NCBI GenBank assembly: GCA_018375675.1
Contig: JAHACW010000017.1
Coordinates: forward strand, 1 to 41,779
DNA: 41,779 nucleotides
Reading direction: 5' to 3'
DNA from: Actinomyces sp.
GTDB lineage: Bacteria > Actinomycetota > Actinomycetes > Actinomycetales > Actinomycetaceae
A program made the translations under genes and the position numbers. Under the pieces are notes generated by a model. That model had not been told where the DNA came from and ran no database searches. It saw only the letters and a list, made by a program, of their open reading frames with translations. Shown piece by piece: positions 29,585 to 36,768 of the stretch. The number at the start of each line of letters is the position of its first letter. The first letter of the stretch is position 1.

Positions 29585-30626
29585 CAGCTGCTGCCTCACG
29601 TCCCTCCGACGCCCACGTGTCGGCCTGCGCGACGACGTCGCGGCGCACCTTGCGCACCTTCTTCTCGGAATTGACGCGCTGACCGACCTTCTCCAGCGAC
29701 CACTCCTGCTCGTCGTCCCACGCGCCGCCCTGGCCTTCGGCAGCCTTCGCCGGACGCGTCGAACGCTCCTGCGGCGTGACGCCAGGCGCGAGGAGGCGGG
29801 CAACCACCAGGAAACCGGTGTGAGCCACCATGCGGTGCTCAGGACGCACGGCCAATCCGTCGAGGTGCCACTCGCGGCGCATGTCCTCCCAGGCGATCGG
29901 GTCTGTGAATCGCTCGGAGGCGCGCAGATCCTCGACGAGACGCGACATCTGGGTGACTGTCGCGACATAGCACACGAGTACGCCGCCCGGAATCAGCGCA
30001 TGGGTGATGGCCTCGATGTTCTCCCAGGGAGCAAGCATGTCGAGCACGACCCGGTCGACGCTGCCCTCTTCGGCCGACCACAGCACCTCGTCGACGTCAC
30101 CGACGCGCAGGTCCCATGCGGGATGACGACGGCCGAACCACAAGTCGACGTTGGCGGCCGCGATGTCAGCGAAGTCCTGGCGGCGCTCCACGGAAATGAG
30201 GCGGCCCTGCGAGCCAACGGCATCAAGAAGAGCCATCGACAGCGCGCCGGAGCCAGCGCCGGCCTCGACGACAGTCGCGCCGGGGAATATATCACCCATG
30301 TGGGTGATGACCCCTGCGTCCTTGGGGTAGACGACGGCGGCACCGCGGGGCATCGACATCACGTAGTCAACCTGAAGCGGGCGCAGAATCTGGAACTGGC
30401 GGCCCTCCTCCGTGACAATCACCTGGCCGTCGGGACGGCCAATAACGTCGTTATGGTTGAATCCGCCGCGGTTGGACTGGAAACGACCACCGCTCACAAG
30501 AATCACCTGGTGGAAGCGTCCCTTGGGGTCGCGAACCTGAACGCGGTCGCCCTCGGAAAGGACGCCCCGACGGGTGGGCTGGCCAAAATCGGTGGCCGAC
30601 ATCGAAGTATTACGCTGAATAGTCAT
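29577..30626 (-). CDS. trmI: tRNA (adenine-N1)-methyltransferase, TrmI family
   Basis: Makes m1A58 in the T-loop of tRNAs with S-adenosylmethionine. About 349 residues: an N-terminal beta domain (VLSEGDRVQVRDPKGRFHQV), then a Rossmann-like methyltransferase domain with motif I VVEAGAGSGALSMALL and the LDMLAPWENIEAI catalytic region. The gene heads the arc-dop-pup-pafA run, as Rv2118c does near mpa in mycobacteria. I chose ATG 30626: no Shine-Dalgarno, but TATCCT sits 7 nt upstream, fitting a leaderless mRNA. ATG 30602 is an alternative. Confidence 0.92.
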   Translation of the reverse strand: MTIQRNTSMSATDFGQPTRRGVLSEGDRVQVRDPKGRFHQVILVSGGRFQSNRGGFNHNDVIGRPDGQVIVTEEGRQFQILRPLQVDYVMSMPRGAAVVYPKDAGVITHMGDIFPGATVVEAGAGSGALSMALLDAVGSQGRLISVERRQDFADIAAANVDLWFGRRHPAWDLRVGDVDEVLWSAEEGSVDRVVLDMLAPWENIEAITHALIPGGVLVCYVATVTQMSRLVEDLRASERFTDPIAWEDMRREWHLDGLAVRPEHRMVAHTGFLVVARLLAPGVTPQERSTRPAKAAEGQGGAWDDEQEWSLEKVGQRVNSEKKVRKVRRDVVAQADTWASEGREAAADE

Positions 30627-30633
30627 TACGTAA

Positions 30634-30639
30634 AGGATA
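30634..30639 (-). promoter_or_regulatory. -10 element for a leaderless trmI operon mRNA
   Basis: TATCCT on the minus strand, with 7 nt before the A of the ATG at 30626. No -35 resembling TTGACA is obvious. Its position is the main support. Confidence 0.4.
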
Positions 30640-30696
30640 CCGCTTGCCACCTGCTGCGCCCATGGCAGGACACAGATGAGGGTGGGAGGGGTTAGC

Positions 30697-31560
30697 GTGG
30701 TATTCATGACAGACCTCATTGCCCCCTCCCCCGGCCCGCGCACGTGGGAACCGGCTCTTTCCGCTTCACGAGCGAAGGAATACGAGCGCTGCCCCCTGCA
30801 GTACCGCCTCCACGTCCTGGACGGGTACCGCGAACCGGAGACACGTGCGAAGGCACTGGGAACAATCGTGCATGCGGTGCTTGAGAAGCTTTTTGCTCTG
30901 CCCGCGCAGGAGCGCACGCCTGAGGCTGCGCGCGGCCAGGTGTGGCCGCAATACCAGGCCCTGGCCTCGAAGAACCCGGAGGTTCCCGCGTTGTTTTGTG
31001 ACGACGCGGACCGTGATGCGTGGCTAGACGAGGCGCGCGCGGTCATCGACGGGTACTTTGCGATCGAGCAGCCTCAGTGGATCGCGCCCGCTGCGCTCGA
31101 GCAGCGCGTGACGACGACGACCTCGGGCGGCGTGCGGCTCCTCGGTTTCATCGACCGTGTGGACCGTGCCCCCGACGGACGACTGCGGGTCGTGGACTAC
31201 AAGACCGGGAAGGCGCCCGGCCCGCGCTACGTCGACGAGGCCCTGTACCAGCTGCGTTTCTACGCACTGCTTCTCGCGCGCACGCAAGTGCTGCCCTCTC
31301 GTATGCAGCTCGTCTACCTGAAGGCCGGCCAGGTCATCACCTTCGATCCCGAAGCGGGCGACATCGCAAACTTTGAGCGTCACATTGACCAGCTCTGGGA
31401 ATCGATTTCGCGCGACATTGAGAACGATTCCTTTGCGCCTCGAAAGAATCCACTGTGCAACTGGTGCGGAGTGCGGTCGCTCTGCCCGGTGTTCGGCGGA
31501 ACCACTCCCCCGCTCCCCGAGCAACATGCACGGTGGCTGTCGCGGACTCGGCTAGGCTAG
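30697..31560 (+). CDS. RecB-family (PD-(D/E)XK) nuclease with Fe-S cysteines
   Basis: Predicted single-strand exonuclease of the RecB/Cas4-like superfamily, 287 residues. Nuclease motifs are a His in GTIVHAVLEKL, the Asp in GFIDRVDR, and VVDYKTGK (Asp and Lys of the active site). Four cysteines, C32 (YERCPLQYRL) and C254, C257, C263 (CNWCGVRSLCP), have the spacing of the 4Fe-4S cluster in AddB/Cas4-type proteins. GTG 30697 has GAGGGG 5 nt upstream, better placed than for ATG 30706. It is divergent from trmI, the same arrangement as Rv2118c-Rv2119. No cas genes lie nearby, so a DNA repair role is more likely than CRISPR adaptation. Confidence 0.87.
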   Translation: MVFMTDLIAPSPGPRTWEPALSASRAKEYERCPLQYRLHVLDGYREPETRAKALGTIVHAVLEKLFALPAQERTPEAARGQVWPQYQALASKNPEVPALFCDDADRDAWLDEARAVIDGYFAIEQPQWIAPAALEQRVTTTTSGGVRLLGFIDRVDRAPDGRLRVVDYKTGKAPGPRYVDEALYQLRFYALLLARTQVLPSRMQLVYLKAGQVITFDPEAGDIANFERHIDQLWESISRDIENDSFAPRKNPLCNWCGVRSLCPVFGGTTPPLPEQHARWLSRTRLG

Positions 31561-31564
31561 ACGC

Positions 31565-32497
31565 ATGGACTTGAAGCAATGCGGCCGCACCGGGCTCTAC
31601 CTGTCGGCCATTGGCATCGGCACGCTTACCTGGGGGCGCGACACCGACGGCCCCGAAGCGCTCGACATGCTGCACCGTTTCGTCGACGCGGGTGGCAATC
31701 TTGTGGAATGTTCTGCGTCCCATGGTGACGGCATGGCAGTCGACATCCTCTCCGAGGCCATCTCAGCTGTTGGTCGGCACCGCGTGGCGGTGGCGTGGCG
31801 TGGAGGAGTGCGCCGGGCCTCCGAAGGCGCGTGGGTGAGCGCCGCCGGACGTGGCGATCTGCTGCGCAGTCTCGATGATGCCCTCGCACGGTTGGACACC
31901 GACTACGTGGACGTGTGGATGGTGGAGCCTCGTGTGGAGGTCCCGCTGGAGGAGACTCTCGAAGCCGCGACCGCAGCGTATCGCTCTGGCCGTGCGCGCT
32001 ACGTGGGACTGTCACGGGCGACGCATTGGCAGCTTACCGAGGCCGTGACACGCGGCGTGCTCGGAGCGAGCGCTCCGATCTCGGTGGTCGAGTTCCCCTT
32101 CTCCCTCGCGGATACCTCGCGGGCGGCGACGGTCAATGAGCTGAGTGAACACGGGGTCGGCGTCATCGCTGCATCCGCACTGGCTGGCGGCGCCCTGACG
32201 GGTAAGTACCGCCACTCGACGCCCGCGGACTCCCGCGCCGCTTCGCCACATCTTCGTCATCTGGTGGAGGGCTACCTGTCCGGCTCCGCGCGCGGCGTCA
32301 TTGAGGCTGCCACGCGCGCGGGCACGGGACTGGAACGTTCGACCGGCGACGTGGCACTTGCATGGGTGCGCGACTATCCGGGTGTCACCAGCGCCCTCGT
32401 TGGTCCCCGCACTCTGCGTCAGCTGGAGACGCTGCTCGACTACACGGAGCCGTTGCCAGCGCCTATTCGGCAGGTTCTCTCCGAGGTGGCTCAGTAA
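31565..32497 (+). CDS. aldo/keto reductase-fold protein lacking the catalytic tetrad
   Basis: 310 residues, clear aldo/keto reductase fold: GRTGLYLSAIGIGTLTWG at the start, DYVDVWMVEPRVEVPLEETL, SGRARYVGLSRATHWQL, and a C-terminal VGPRTLRQLETLL that resembles the NADP-binding end. All four catalytic residues are replaced by alignment to the family: Asp to E48, Tyr to H53, Lys to about R79, His to E121. It is therefore unlikely to reduce carbonyls by the standard mechanism; it may bind cofactor or act as a regulator or scaffold. The ATG lies 4 nt after the RecB-like stop, so the two are co-transcribed. Confidence 0.85.
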   Translation: MDLKQCGRTGLYLSAIGIGTLTWGRDTDGPEALDMLHRFVDAGGNLVECSASHGDGMAVDILSEAISAVGRHRVAVAWRGGVRRASEGAWVSAAGRGDLLRSLDDALARLDTDYVDVWMVEPRVEVPLEETLEAATAAYRSGRARYVGLSRATHWQLTEAVTRGVLGASAPISVVEFPFSLADTSRAATVNELSEHGVGVIAASALAGGALTGKYRHSTPADSRAASPHLRHLVEGYLSGSARGVIEAATRAGTGLERSTGDVALAWVRDYPGVTSALVGPRTLRQLETLLDYTEPLPAPIRQVLSEVAQ

Positions 32498-32534
32498 GGC
32501 ACGTTTCAGGCGATCGACATTATGTGAAGCGCGT

Positions 32535-32582
32535 AGAGATGGGTGGGGCCCGAACCGCTTGGTTCGGGCCCCACCCATCTCT
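32535..32582. terminator. long perfect hairpin between convergent genes
   Basis: 22-bp perfect arms (AGAGATGGGTGGGGCCCGAACC and complement, with AG the outer pair) around the loop GCTT, between the stops of the aldo/keto reductase-like gene and the acidic-protein gene. Probable bidirectional terminator, again without a T-run. Confidence 0.8.
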
Positions 32583-32600
32583 CACAAGCTGATGATCGAA

Positions 32601-32894
32601 TCAGTCGTCGACCTCAATGAAGTCGTCGTCCTCATCCTCGTCGCCGTCTTCTTCGTCTTCATCGGAGTCGTCGAAATCGTCGTCATCCTCGGAGTCATCG
32701 AGAATGTCGAACGGCAATTCCACGCCCAGCTGAGTGAAAAGAATGTCGTCGTAGGTGAAGAACGCGTCGCGCAGCGCAAGCTCAGCTGCTTCGAGCGCGG
32801 CGTCGTCGGCCTCGTCTCCATCGCGGGCGATGTCGAAGTGGTTTTCGAAAGCGTTGAGCAGGCGCGTCAGCGCGCGGCGGGCATCTCCAGTCAT
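32601..32894 (-). CDS. small, highly acidic actinobacterial protein of unknown function
   Basis: About 97 residues. An N-terminal helical part (DARRALTRLLNAFENHFDIA, AALEAAELALRDAFFTYDDI) is followed by a C-terminal tail of about 35 residues that is almost entirely Asp and Glu. I do not know its function; similar small acidic proteins in related genomes are sometimes labelled primosomal, without clear basis. ATG 32894 is preferred over 32903: TAGAAT (32902-32907) overlaps the first ATG and lies 7 nt before the second, fitting a leaderless mRNA. Confidence 0.7.
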   Translation of the reverse strand: MTGDARRALTRLLNAFENHFDIARDGDEADDAALEAAELALRDAFFTYDDILFTQLGVELPFDILDDSEDDDDFDDSDEDEEDGDEDEDDDFIEVDD

Positions 32895-32901
32895 GACAGT
32901 C

Positions 32902-32907
32902 ATTCTA
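32902..32907 (-). promoter_or_regulatory. -10 element for a leaderless acidic-protein mRNA
   Basis: TAGAAT on the minus strand, 7 nt before the A of ATG 32894. GATAAA lies near the -35 position. No Shine-Dalgarno is present. Confidence 0.45.
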
Positions 32908-32927
32908 CCGTGAGACGGCGCACTTTA

Positions 32928-34025
32928 TCAGGGGAGGTTGAGCTGCGAACGAATAACCGACACCATCAGGTCGGTTCCCTTGATCTCGGCGGTCTGATCC
33001 GCGCCGAGAATGCGGGTCTGCCCATCCGCGTCAAGCAGCTGCGACGCTCCCATGTTCGGGCCGAGGGGCAAGATCACCCATTCCTTCGTCGGCTGGTAGA
33101 TAGCGTCGGGCTTCTCCCCTTCGATCTGCGCGGTGATGTTCGCGATGACGACGCGGGCCTGCTGGCGCGCGGCGTCGGCACGCTTCGATTCACGCACGTC
33201 TGTGAGGTCTCCGACGGCGTAGACGTTGGGGTGGTCCACGACCTGCATCGTGCCATCGACGCGAATAGTGCCGTTCGGGTTCATGACAGACTCGTAGTCG
33301 CTGCCGATGAGGAAGCCGGTGTTCGCGCGGGCGCCGTAGCACTGGAACCACAGGTCGGCCTCGATGACGTCACCGTTCTTGGTTTCGACCATGAAGTGGC
33401 TGAGGTCGCCGACGTTCTGCGGGGGCAGGTAGGCCAGCTCCGAGCCGGTCACGACGCGCACACCGAGGGTGCTCAGCTGCTCGCTGATCTCGTTGCGCAG
33501 CGCGTCGGTGTAGCCGGGAGTGCCCAGGATCTGATCGGAGGCCTCGACGATCGTGATGTCCAGGCCCGGGAAGGCGTTGGCGAGCTCGCCGGTCAGCTCG
33601 ATGCCGACGGTGCCGCCGCCGACGATCATGACCGAGCGGGCGCGGCTGAGGTTCTCGTGGAGCTGCTCGAGGCGGGCCTTGGCCACGGACGAGCGGTAGG
33701 AGGAGTACTTCGCGGGGAACGGATAGGTCGATCCGGTCGCGAACACGACGTAGTCGGCCTCGATCGGGTCGTGGCCGAAGACGTGAACCGTCGTGCCGTC
33801 AACACGCGAGACGGTGCCGCGCACGACCTCGCCGCGGTGCAGGAGGTTCGTGTAGGGCATGAAGATCGCGTGTTCCCACACGGTGTCGACCGCGGCACGC
33901 AGCGCGGCTGCGTGGTGGACGAACTGGTCCTTCTGTTCGATGAGGACAACGTCCGCGAGGGGGTCCAGCCCCTTTGCGACCGTGACGCCTCCGTAACCTC
34001 CGCCGATGACTGCGACGCGTGCCAT
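32928..34025 (-). CDS. FAD-dependent NAD(P)H oxidoreductase (NDH-2/AIFM2-like)
   Basis: 365 residues with two dinucleotide-binding folds. FAD: ARVAVIGGGYGGVTVAKGL at the N-terminus, and VYAVGDLTDVRESKRAD near the C-terminus contacting FAD. NAD(P)H: SVMIVGGGTVGIELTGELA at about residue 130. No redox CXXC and no C-terminal membrane helix are seen, so it is closer to AIFM2/FSP1-like quinone or oxygen reductases than to disulfide reductases or classical membrane-bound NDH-2. Substrate is unknown. ATG 34025 has AGGAGGAAAG upstream. Confidence 0.85.
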   Translation of the reverse strand: MARVAVIGGGYGGVTVAKGLDPLADVVLIEQKDQFVHHAAALRAAVDTVWEHAIFMPYTNLLHRGEVVRGTVSRVDGTTVHVFGHDPIEADYVVFATGSTYPFPAKYSSYRSSVAKARLEQLHENLSRARSVMIVGGGTVGIELTGELANAFPGLDITIVEASDQILGTPGYTDALRNEISEQLSTLGVRVVTGSELAYLPPQNVGDLSHFMVETKNGDVIEADLWFQCYGARANTGFLIGSDYESVMNPNGTIRVDGTMQVVDHPNVYAVGDLTDVRESKRADAARQQARVVIANITAQIEGEKPDAIYQPTKEWVILPLGPNMGASQLLDADGQTRILGADQTAEIKGTDLMVSVIRSQLNLP

Positions 34026-34096
34026 GTCTTTCCTCCTTATGAGTGAACCGCGTCTATTGTGTCACCTGGCGAGCGCGAATGCGCGTGCTAGGGACC

Positions 34097-34609
34097 TTAG
34101 TCCGCGTCGTTAGTGTTCTGCCCCGTCTCCAGACCGAGGCCGCGGGCGATATTGGGCGCAAAGAAGTTGGGCCCCTTGAGCACCTTGCCGTCCTCGCGCA
34201 GCTTGACGGAGCCGTCGGGCATGAGCTTGGAAAGGTTCGAGGCCTGGACCTCGGCGAGTACGGAATCGAGGTCCATACCGGACTCGATCGCCATGCCGTA
34301 GATCACGTAGATGAGGTCGGCGAGGGCATCCGCAGCCTCGATGACGTCGCGCTCGCCATCGTCCGCCGCAACCGCCTCGGCGGTAGCCGCCTCGATGATC
34401 GCGCGGGCGTGCTTGCCGTACACGGCTCCGATCAGTTCGGCGAATTCTTCGGCGATGAGGCTCATGCGCATTCCGAGGCGCTCGTAGGACAGCGTCGGAT
34501 CGTCGAACGACCGAATCGGCATCGAGTAGGTGCGGTGGAACTCCTGGACGAGCTCCATCGGACTGGGAGCGTCCTGAATGTTCGAGGTGGGGGCGTTATT
34601 CTCGCTCAT
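34097..34609 (-). CDS. MazG-like / phosphoribosyl-ATP pyrophosphohydrolase-like protein
   Basis: 170 residues, all-alpha NTP pyrophosphohydrolase. The metal-binding ExxE...ExxD pattern is visible as EEFAEL followed by EAADALADLIYVIYG. The C-terminus KGPNFFAPNIARGL is typical of a subgroup often annotated as HisE-like or MazG-like. Probable role: hydrolysis of an aberrant or modified nucleoside triphosphate. ATG 34609 overlaps the stop of the FrnE-like gene by 4 nt, and AAAGG lies just upstream; the longer frame to 34777 lies inside that gene. Confidence 0.82.
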   Translation of the reverse strand: MSENNAPTSNIQDAPSPMELVQEFHRTYSMPIRSFDDPTLSYERLGMRMSLIAEEFAELIGAVYGKHARAIIEAATAEAVAADDGERDVIEAADALADLIYVIYGMAIESGMDLDSVLAEVQASNLSKLMPDGSVKLREDGKVLKGPNFFAPNIARGLGLETGQNTNDAD

Positions 34610-35289
34610 GCATGGTCCTTTCGAGACTGTTCCCAGGCCGTGGCCAGGATGTTCGTGAATGCGGTGATCGTTTGATGTCCGTCGACGAGGAACTGCGCGT
34701 CGAAGACGTATGTCGGGACGGCGGCGACGCCCATGTGCATCGCCACCTGGAAGTCCGAATAGACGCGGGACGCCCATTCCTCGTCGCCCACGGCGTCAGC
34801 AGCAAGCTCCGGTGGCATGCCAATGTCCTGTGCGCACCCGATGAGAACCTCGGGGTGGGAAATGTCCAGGCCCATCTCGAAGTGTGCGCGCATGATGGCC
34901 TCGGCAACTTTCAGCTGCAGCGAGGAGGGGCCTGCCACCGTATCCGCATCAATATCCGCATCGTGCGCAGCGGCGATGACGCGGTGTGCGCGCGACGTCG
35001 GAGCGATGATGAGGTTATCGAAGTCGAAGCGAATCCCCTCGCGCGCACCGAGTGCTTGCATGCGTTCGTCAGATTCGCGTACTTCGTCGAGCGTCGCGGC
35101 ACCGGATTCGACAAGGGCGACGACGCGGGGCTTGTCCACGGGGGCATCGAGTTCCGGGTCAAGAAGGAAAGCATGCAGGTAGACCTCGACCTCGTCACGA
35201 TGCTCGAACTCCTCGAGAGCTGCGCGCAGGTGCCGCAGCCCGAGGTAGCTCCACGGGTCGCAGGTGTCGAGCCACATGTCGATACGCAC
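34606..35289 (-). CDS. DsbA/FrnE-like thioredoxin-fold protein without CXXC
   Basis: 227 residues, DsbA family of the FrnE type (cytoplasmic; no signal peptide). The site normally read CPWC is DTCDPWSYLG: the two cysteines are D11 and S14, and a single Cys (C10) is shifted one place. The rest matches the family: SRAHRVIAAAHDADI, FEMGLDISHPEVLIGCAQDIG, and the cis-Pro loop MGVAAVPTYVFDAQFLVDG. Thiol-disulfide exchange by the usual mechanism is therefore unlikely; glutathione-transferase-like or isomerase activity is possible. The start is GTG 35289 with GAGGAGG upstream. Confidence 0.84.
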   Translation of the reverse strand: MRIDMWLDTCDPWSYLGLRHLRAALEEFEHRDEVEVYLHAFLLDPELDAPVDKPRVVALVESGAATLDEVRESDERMQALGAREGIRFDFDNLIIAPTSRAHRVIAAAHDADIDADTVAGPSSLQLKVAEAIMRAHFEMGLDISHPEVLIGCAQDIGMPPELAADAVGDEEWASRVYSDFQVAMHMGVAAVPTYVFDAQFLVDGHQTITAFTNILATAWEQSRKDHA

Positions 35290-35317
35290 GGTGCCTCCTC
35301 ACGATTGATATGGAAAA

Positions 35318-35341
35318 CCCCGGAGCCTTTCGGCCCCGGGG
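35318..35341 (-). terminator. terminator after tRNA-Leu
   Basis: On the minus strand CCCCGGGGCC, loop GAAA, GGCTCCGGGG (one mismatch) followed by TTTTCC. It starts 8 nt after the tRNA 3' end, so it ends the tRNA transcript before the FrnE-like gene. Confidence 0.85.
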
Positions 35342-35348
35342 CATTTCG

Positions 35349-35435
35349 TGCGCGGAGGGGGACTTGAACCCCCACCCTCGTAAAATGAGGACTAGCACCT
35401 CAAGCTAGCGCGTCTGCCTATTCCGCCACCCGCGC
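35349..35435 (-). tRNA. tRNA-Leu (anticodon GAG)
   Basis: 87-nt tRNA with a long variable arm, as expected for leucine. Acceptor strand GCGCGGG pairs with TCCGCGC (one G-U). Anticodon loop CTTGAGG gives GAG at 35401-35399. The T arm reads GGGGGTTCAAGTCCCCC. Discriminator base is A; CCA is not encoded. No intron. Confidence 0.97.
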
Positions 35436-35513
35436 AGGTGAGCGATGCGAACCGTTTCGATCCGCAAGCGAGTAGAAGCTTAACACGATGTGGGCGAAAT
35501 GCGCCAATCGAAA

Positions 35514-36002
35514 CTAGGAGTCCTTTTCGCCGCCGCGCAGACGCGAGTCAAGAGTGGCGAAAACCTTGGCAATTGAGTCGATATCGGCGTCCGTCATGCC
35601 ATCCAGGAGATACTCGCTGACCGTCTGCTGATGCAGCTCTGTGGCAGCAAGCACAGTTTCGATCCCCTGGGTCGTCAGGCACGCGTCGTAGCCGCGGCGA
35701 TCGACAGCGGACGGAATGCGTTCCACCCACCCATCGCGCGACAGATTTGAAACAAGGTAGGTGACGCGCGACGGCGAATAAACGACGCGGTCGGCCAGCT
35801 CGCCCATGCGCAGACGATGGCCAGGCGCCTCCCAGAGGGCCAGAAGAATGTTGTAGTCGGGCATGGAAACCCCGTAGGTGCGCTTGAGGCGCGTTTCGAG
35901 AATGCCCTGCAGGCGCCCGGACGCCTCGAAGAAGACTCGCCATGCGGCAGCGCGCGCACTGTTGGCCTGAACGATCGGCGTCAGTCGTGCTTGTGATTCC
36001 AT
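35514..36002 (-). CDS. MarR-family transcriptional regulator
   Basis: 162-residue winged-helix regulator. ATG 36002 has GAGGAGGGAG upstream; longer in-frame starts lie in the divergent gene. Helix-turn-helix region: YNILLALWEAPGHRLRMGEL, then ADRVVYSPSRVTYLVSNL and the wing WVERIPSAVDRRGYDACLT. Ligand unknown. It is divergent from a HAD phosphatase gene; the two share a 52-88-nt spacer in which GATAAT (plus) and TATTAT (minus) -10-like sites overlap, so it may control itself and its neighbour. Confidence 0.88.
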   Translation of the reverse strand: MESQARLTPIVQANSARAAAWRVFFEASGRLQGILETRLKRTYGVSMPDYNILLALWEAPGHRLRMGELADRVVYSPSRVTYLVSNLSRDGWVERIPSAVDRRGYDACLTTQGIETVLAATELHQQTVSEYLLDGMTDADIDSIAKVFATLDSRLRGGEKDS

Positions 36003-36090
36003 GTCTCCCTCCTCGTGGTCGTGTCGGATGCTTCTCTCGGGATAATAGGGCATAGTGACTAAGAAAGCACCAACAACGCGGGGGAGCCAC

Positions 36091-36768
36091 GTGTCTTTAT
36101 CCATTTCTGTTGTCCTTTTTGACGTCGACGGAACGATTGTTGATTCAGCTCCTGCCGTCATGAGCGCATTTCGTGGCGCACTGTCAGACTACGATCTGCC
36201 GATCCCCGATGACCAGCGACTTCGCACGTATGTCGGTCCGCCGCTGTGGTACTCCTTCGGGGATCTTGGGTACGAGGGTGACCTCCTGGCCAACCTCGTG
36301 AGCGGCTACCGCGCGCGATACCAAGCCCACTTTCTCGATCCCGAGCCCTTCCCCGGGGTTATTGATCTGCTCCATGAACTGCACGATGCGGGTCTCCCTC
36401 TGGCGACCGCAACGTCGAAGCAGGCCCCGATGGCTCTGGCTCAAATGGAGCATCTTGGCCTGTCCAGCGTTTTCGATGTGATTGCCGGGGCTACCCCAGA
36501 CCCGACATCGAGCAAAGCAACCGTCATTCACGAGGCCTTGACGTGCCTGGAGGCCCGCGGCGCCGATATCTCCCACCCCGTCATCGTCGGCGACTCGATC
36601 TGGGACGTGCGCGGCGCCAAGGAAGCTGGTATTCCAGTGATCGGCGTTGGGTGGGGCTACGCAACCGAGGACGGTCTTGACGACGCGGATGCCGTGTGCG
36701 ACACGGTTGAAGACCTGCGCACCTACCTCCTGGATGGTATGGCAAAGCACGCGCAGAGCGCTCATTAG
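36091..36768 (+). CDS. HAD-superfamily phosphatase (phosphoglycolate phosphatase-like)
   Basis: 225 residues from GTG 36091, chosen because GGGGGAG lies 4 nt upstream; GTG 36055 is a possible longer start without a Shine-Dalgarno. HAD motif I is FDVDGTIVD (D11 nucleophile, D13), motif II TATSK, motif III the Lys in SSKATVIHEAL, motif IV VGDSIWDVRGAKEAG. The cap domain after motif I is helical, as in phosphoglycolate phosphatase and 5'-nucleotidase relatives. Substrate cannot be read from the sequence. Its stop overlaps the convergent dnaE2 stop by 3-4 nt. Confidence 0.87.
   Translation: MSLSISVVLFDVDGTIVDSAPAVMSAFRGALSDYDLPIPDDQRLRTYVGPPLWYSFGDLGYEGDLLANLVSGYRARYQAHFLDPEPFPGVIDLLHELHDAGLPLATATSKQAPMALAQMEHLGLSSVFDVIAGATPDPTSSKATVIHEALTCLEARGADISHPVIVGDSIWDVRGAKEAGIPVIGVGWGYATEDGLDDADAVCDTVEDLRTYLLDGMAKHAQSAH

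Noticed and set aside
30697..31560. Cas4 as part of a CRISPR system
   Set aside because: Fe-S and nuclease motifs fit Cas4-like proteins, but no repeats or other cas genes exist nearby and the gene sits next to trmI as in mycobacteria.
31565..32497. Frameshift or pseudogene explanation for the odd aldo/keto reductase
   Set aside because: The frame is intact over 310 residues with family motifs before and after each substituted site.
32301..34046. 581-codon plus-strand frame from the aldo/keto reductase-like gene through the oxidoreductase
   Set aside because: Crosses a terminator hairpin and two minus-strand genes; its hydrophobic stretch is the complement of the acidic tail.
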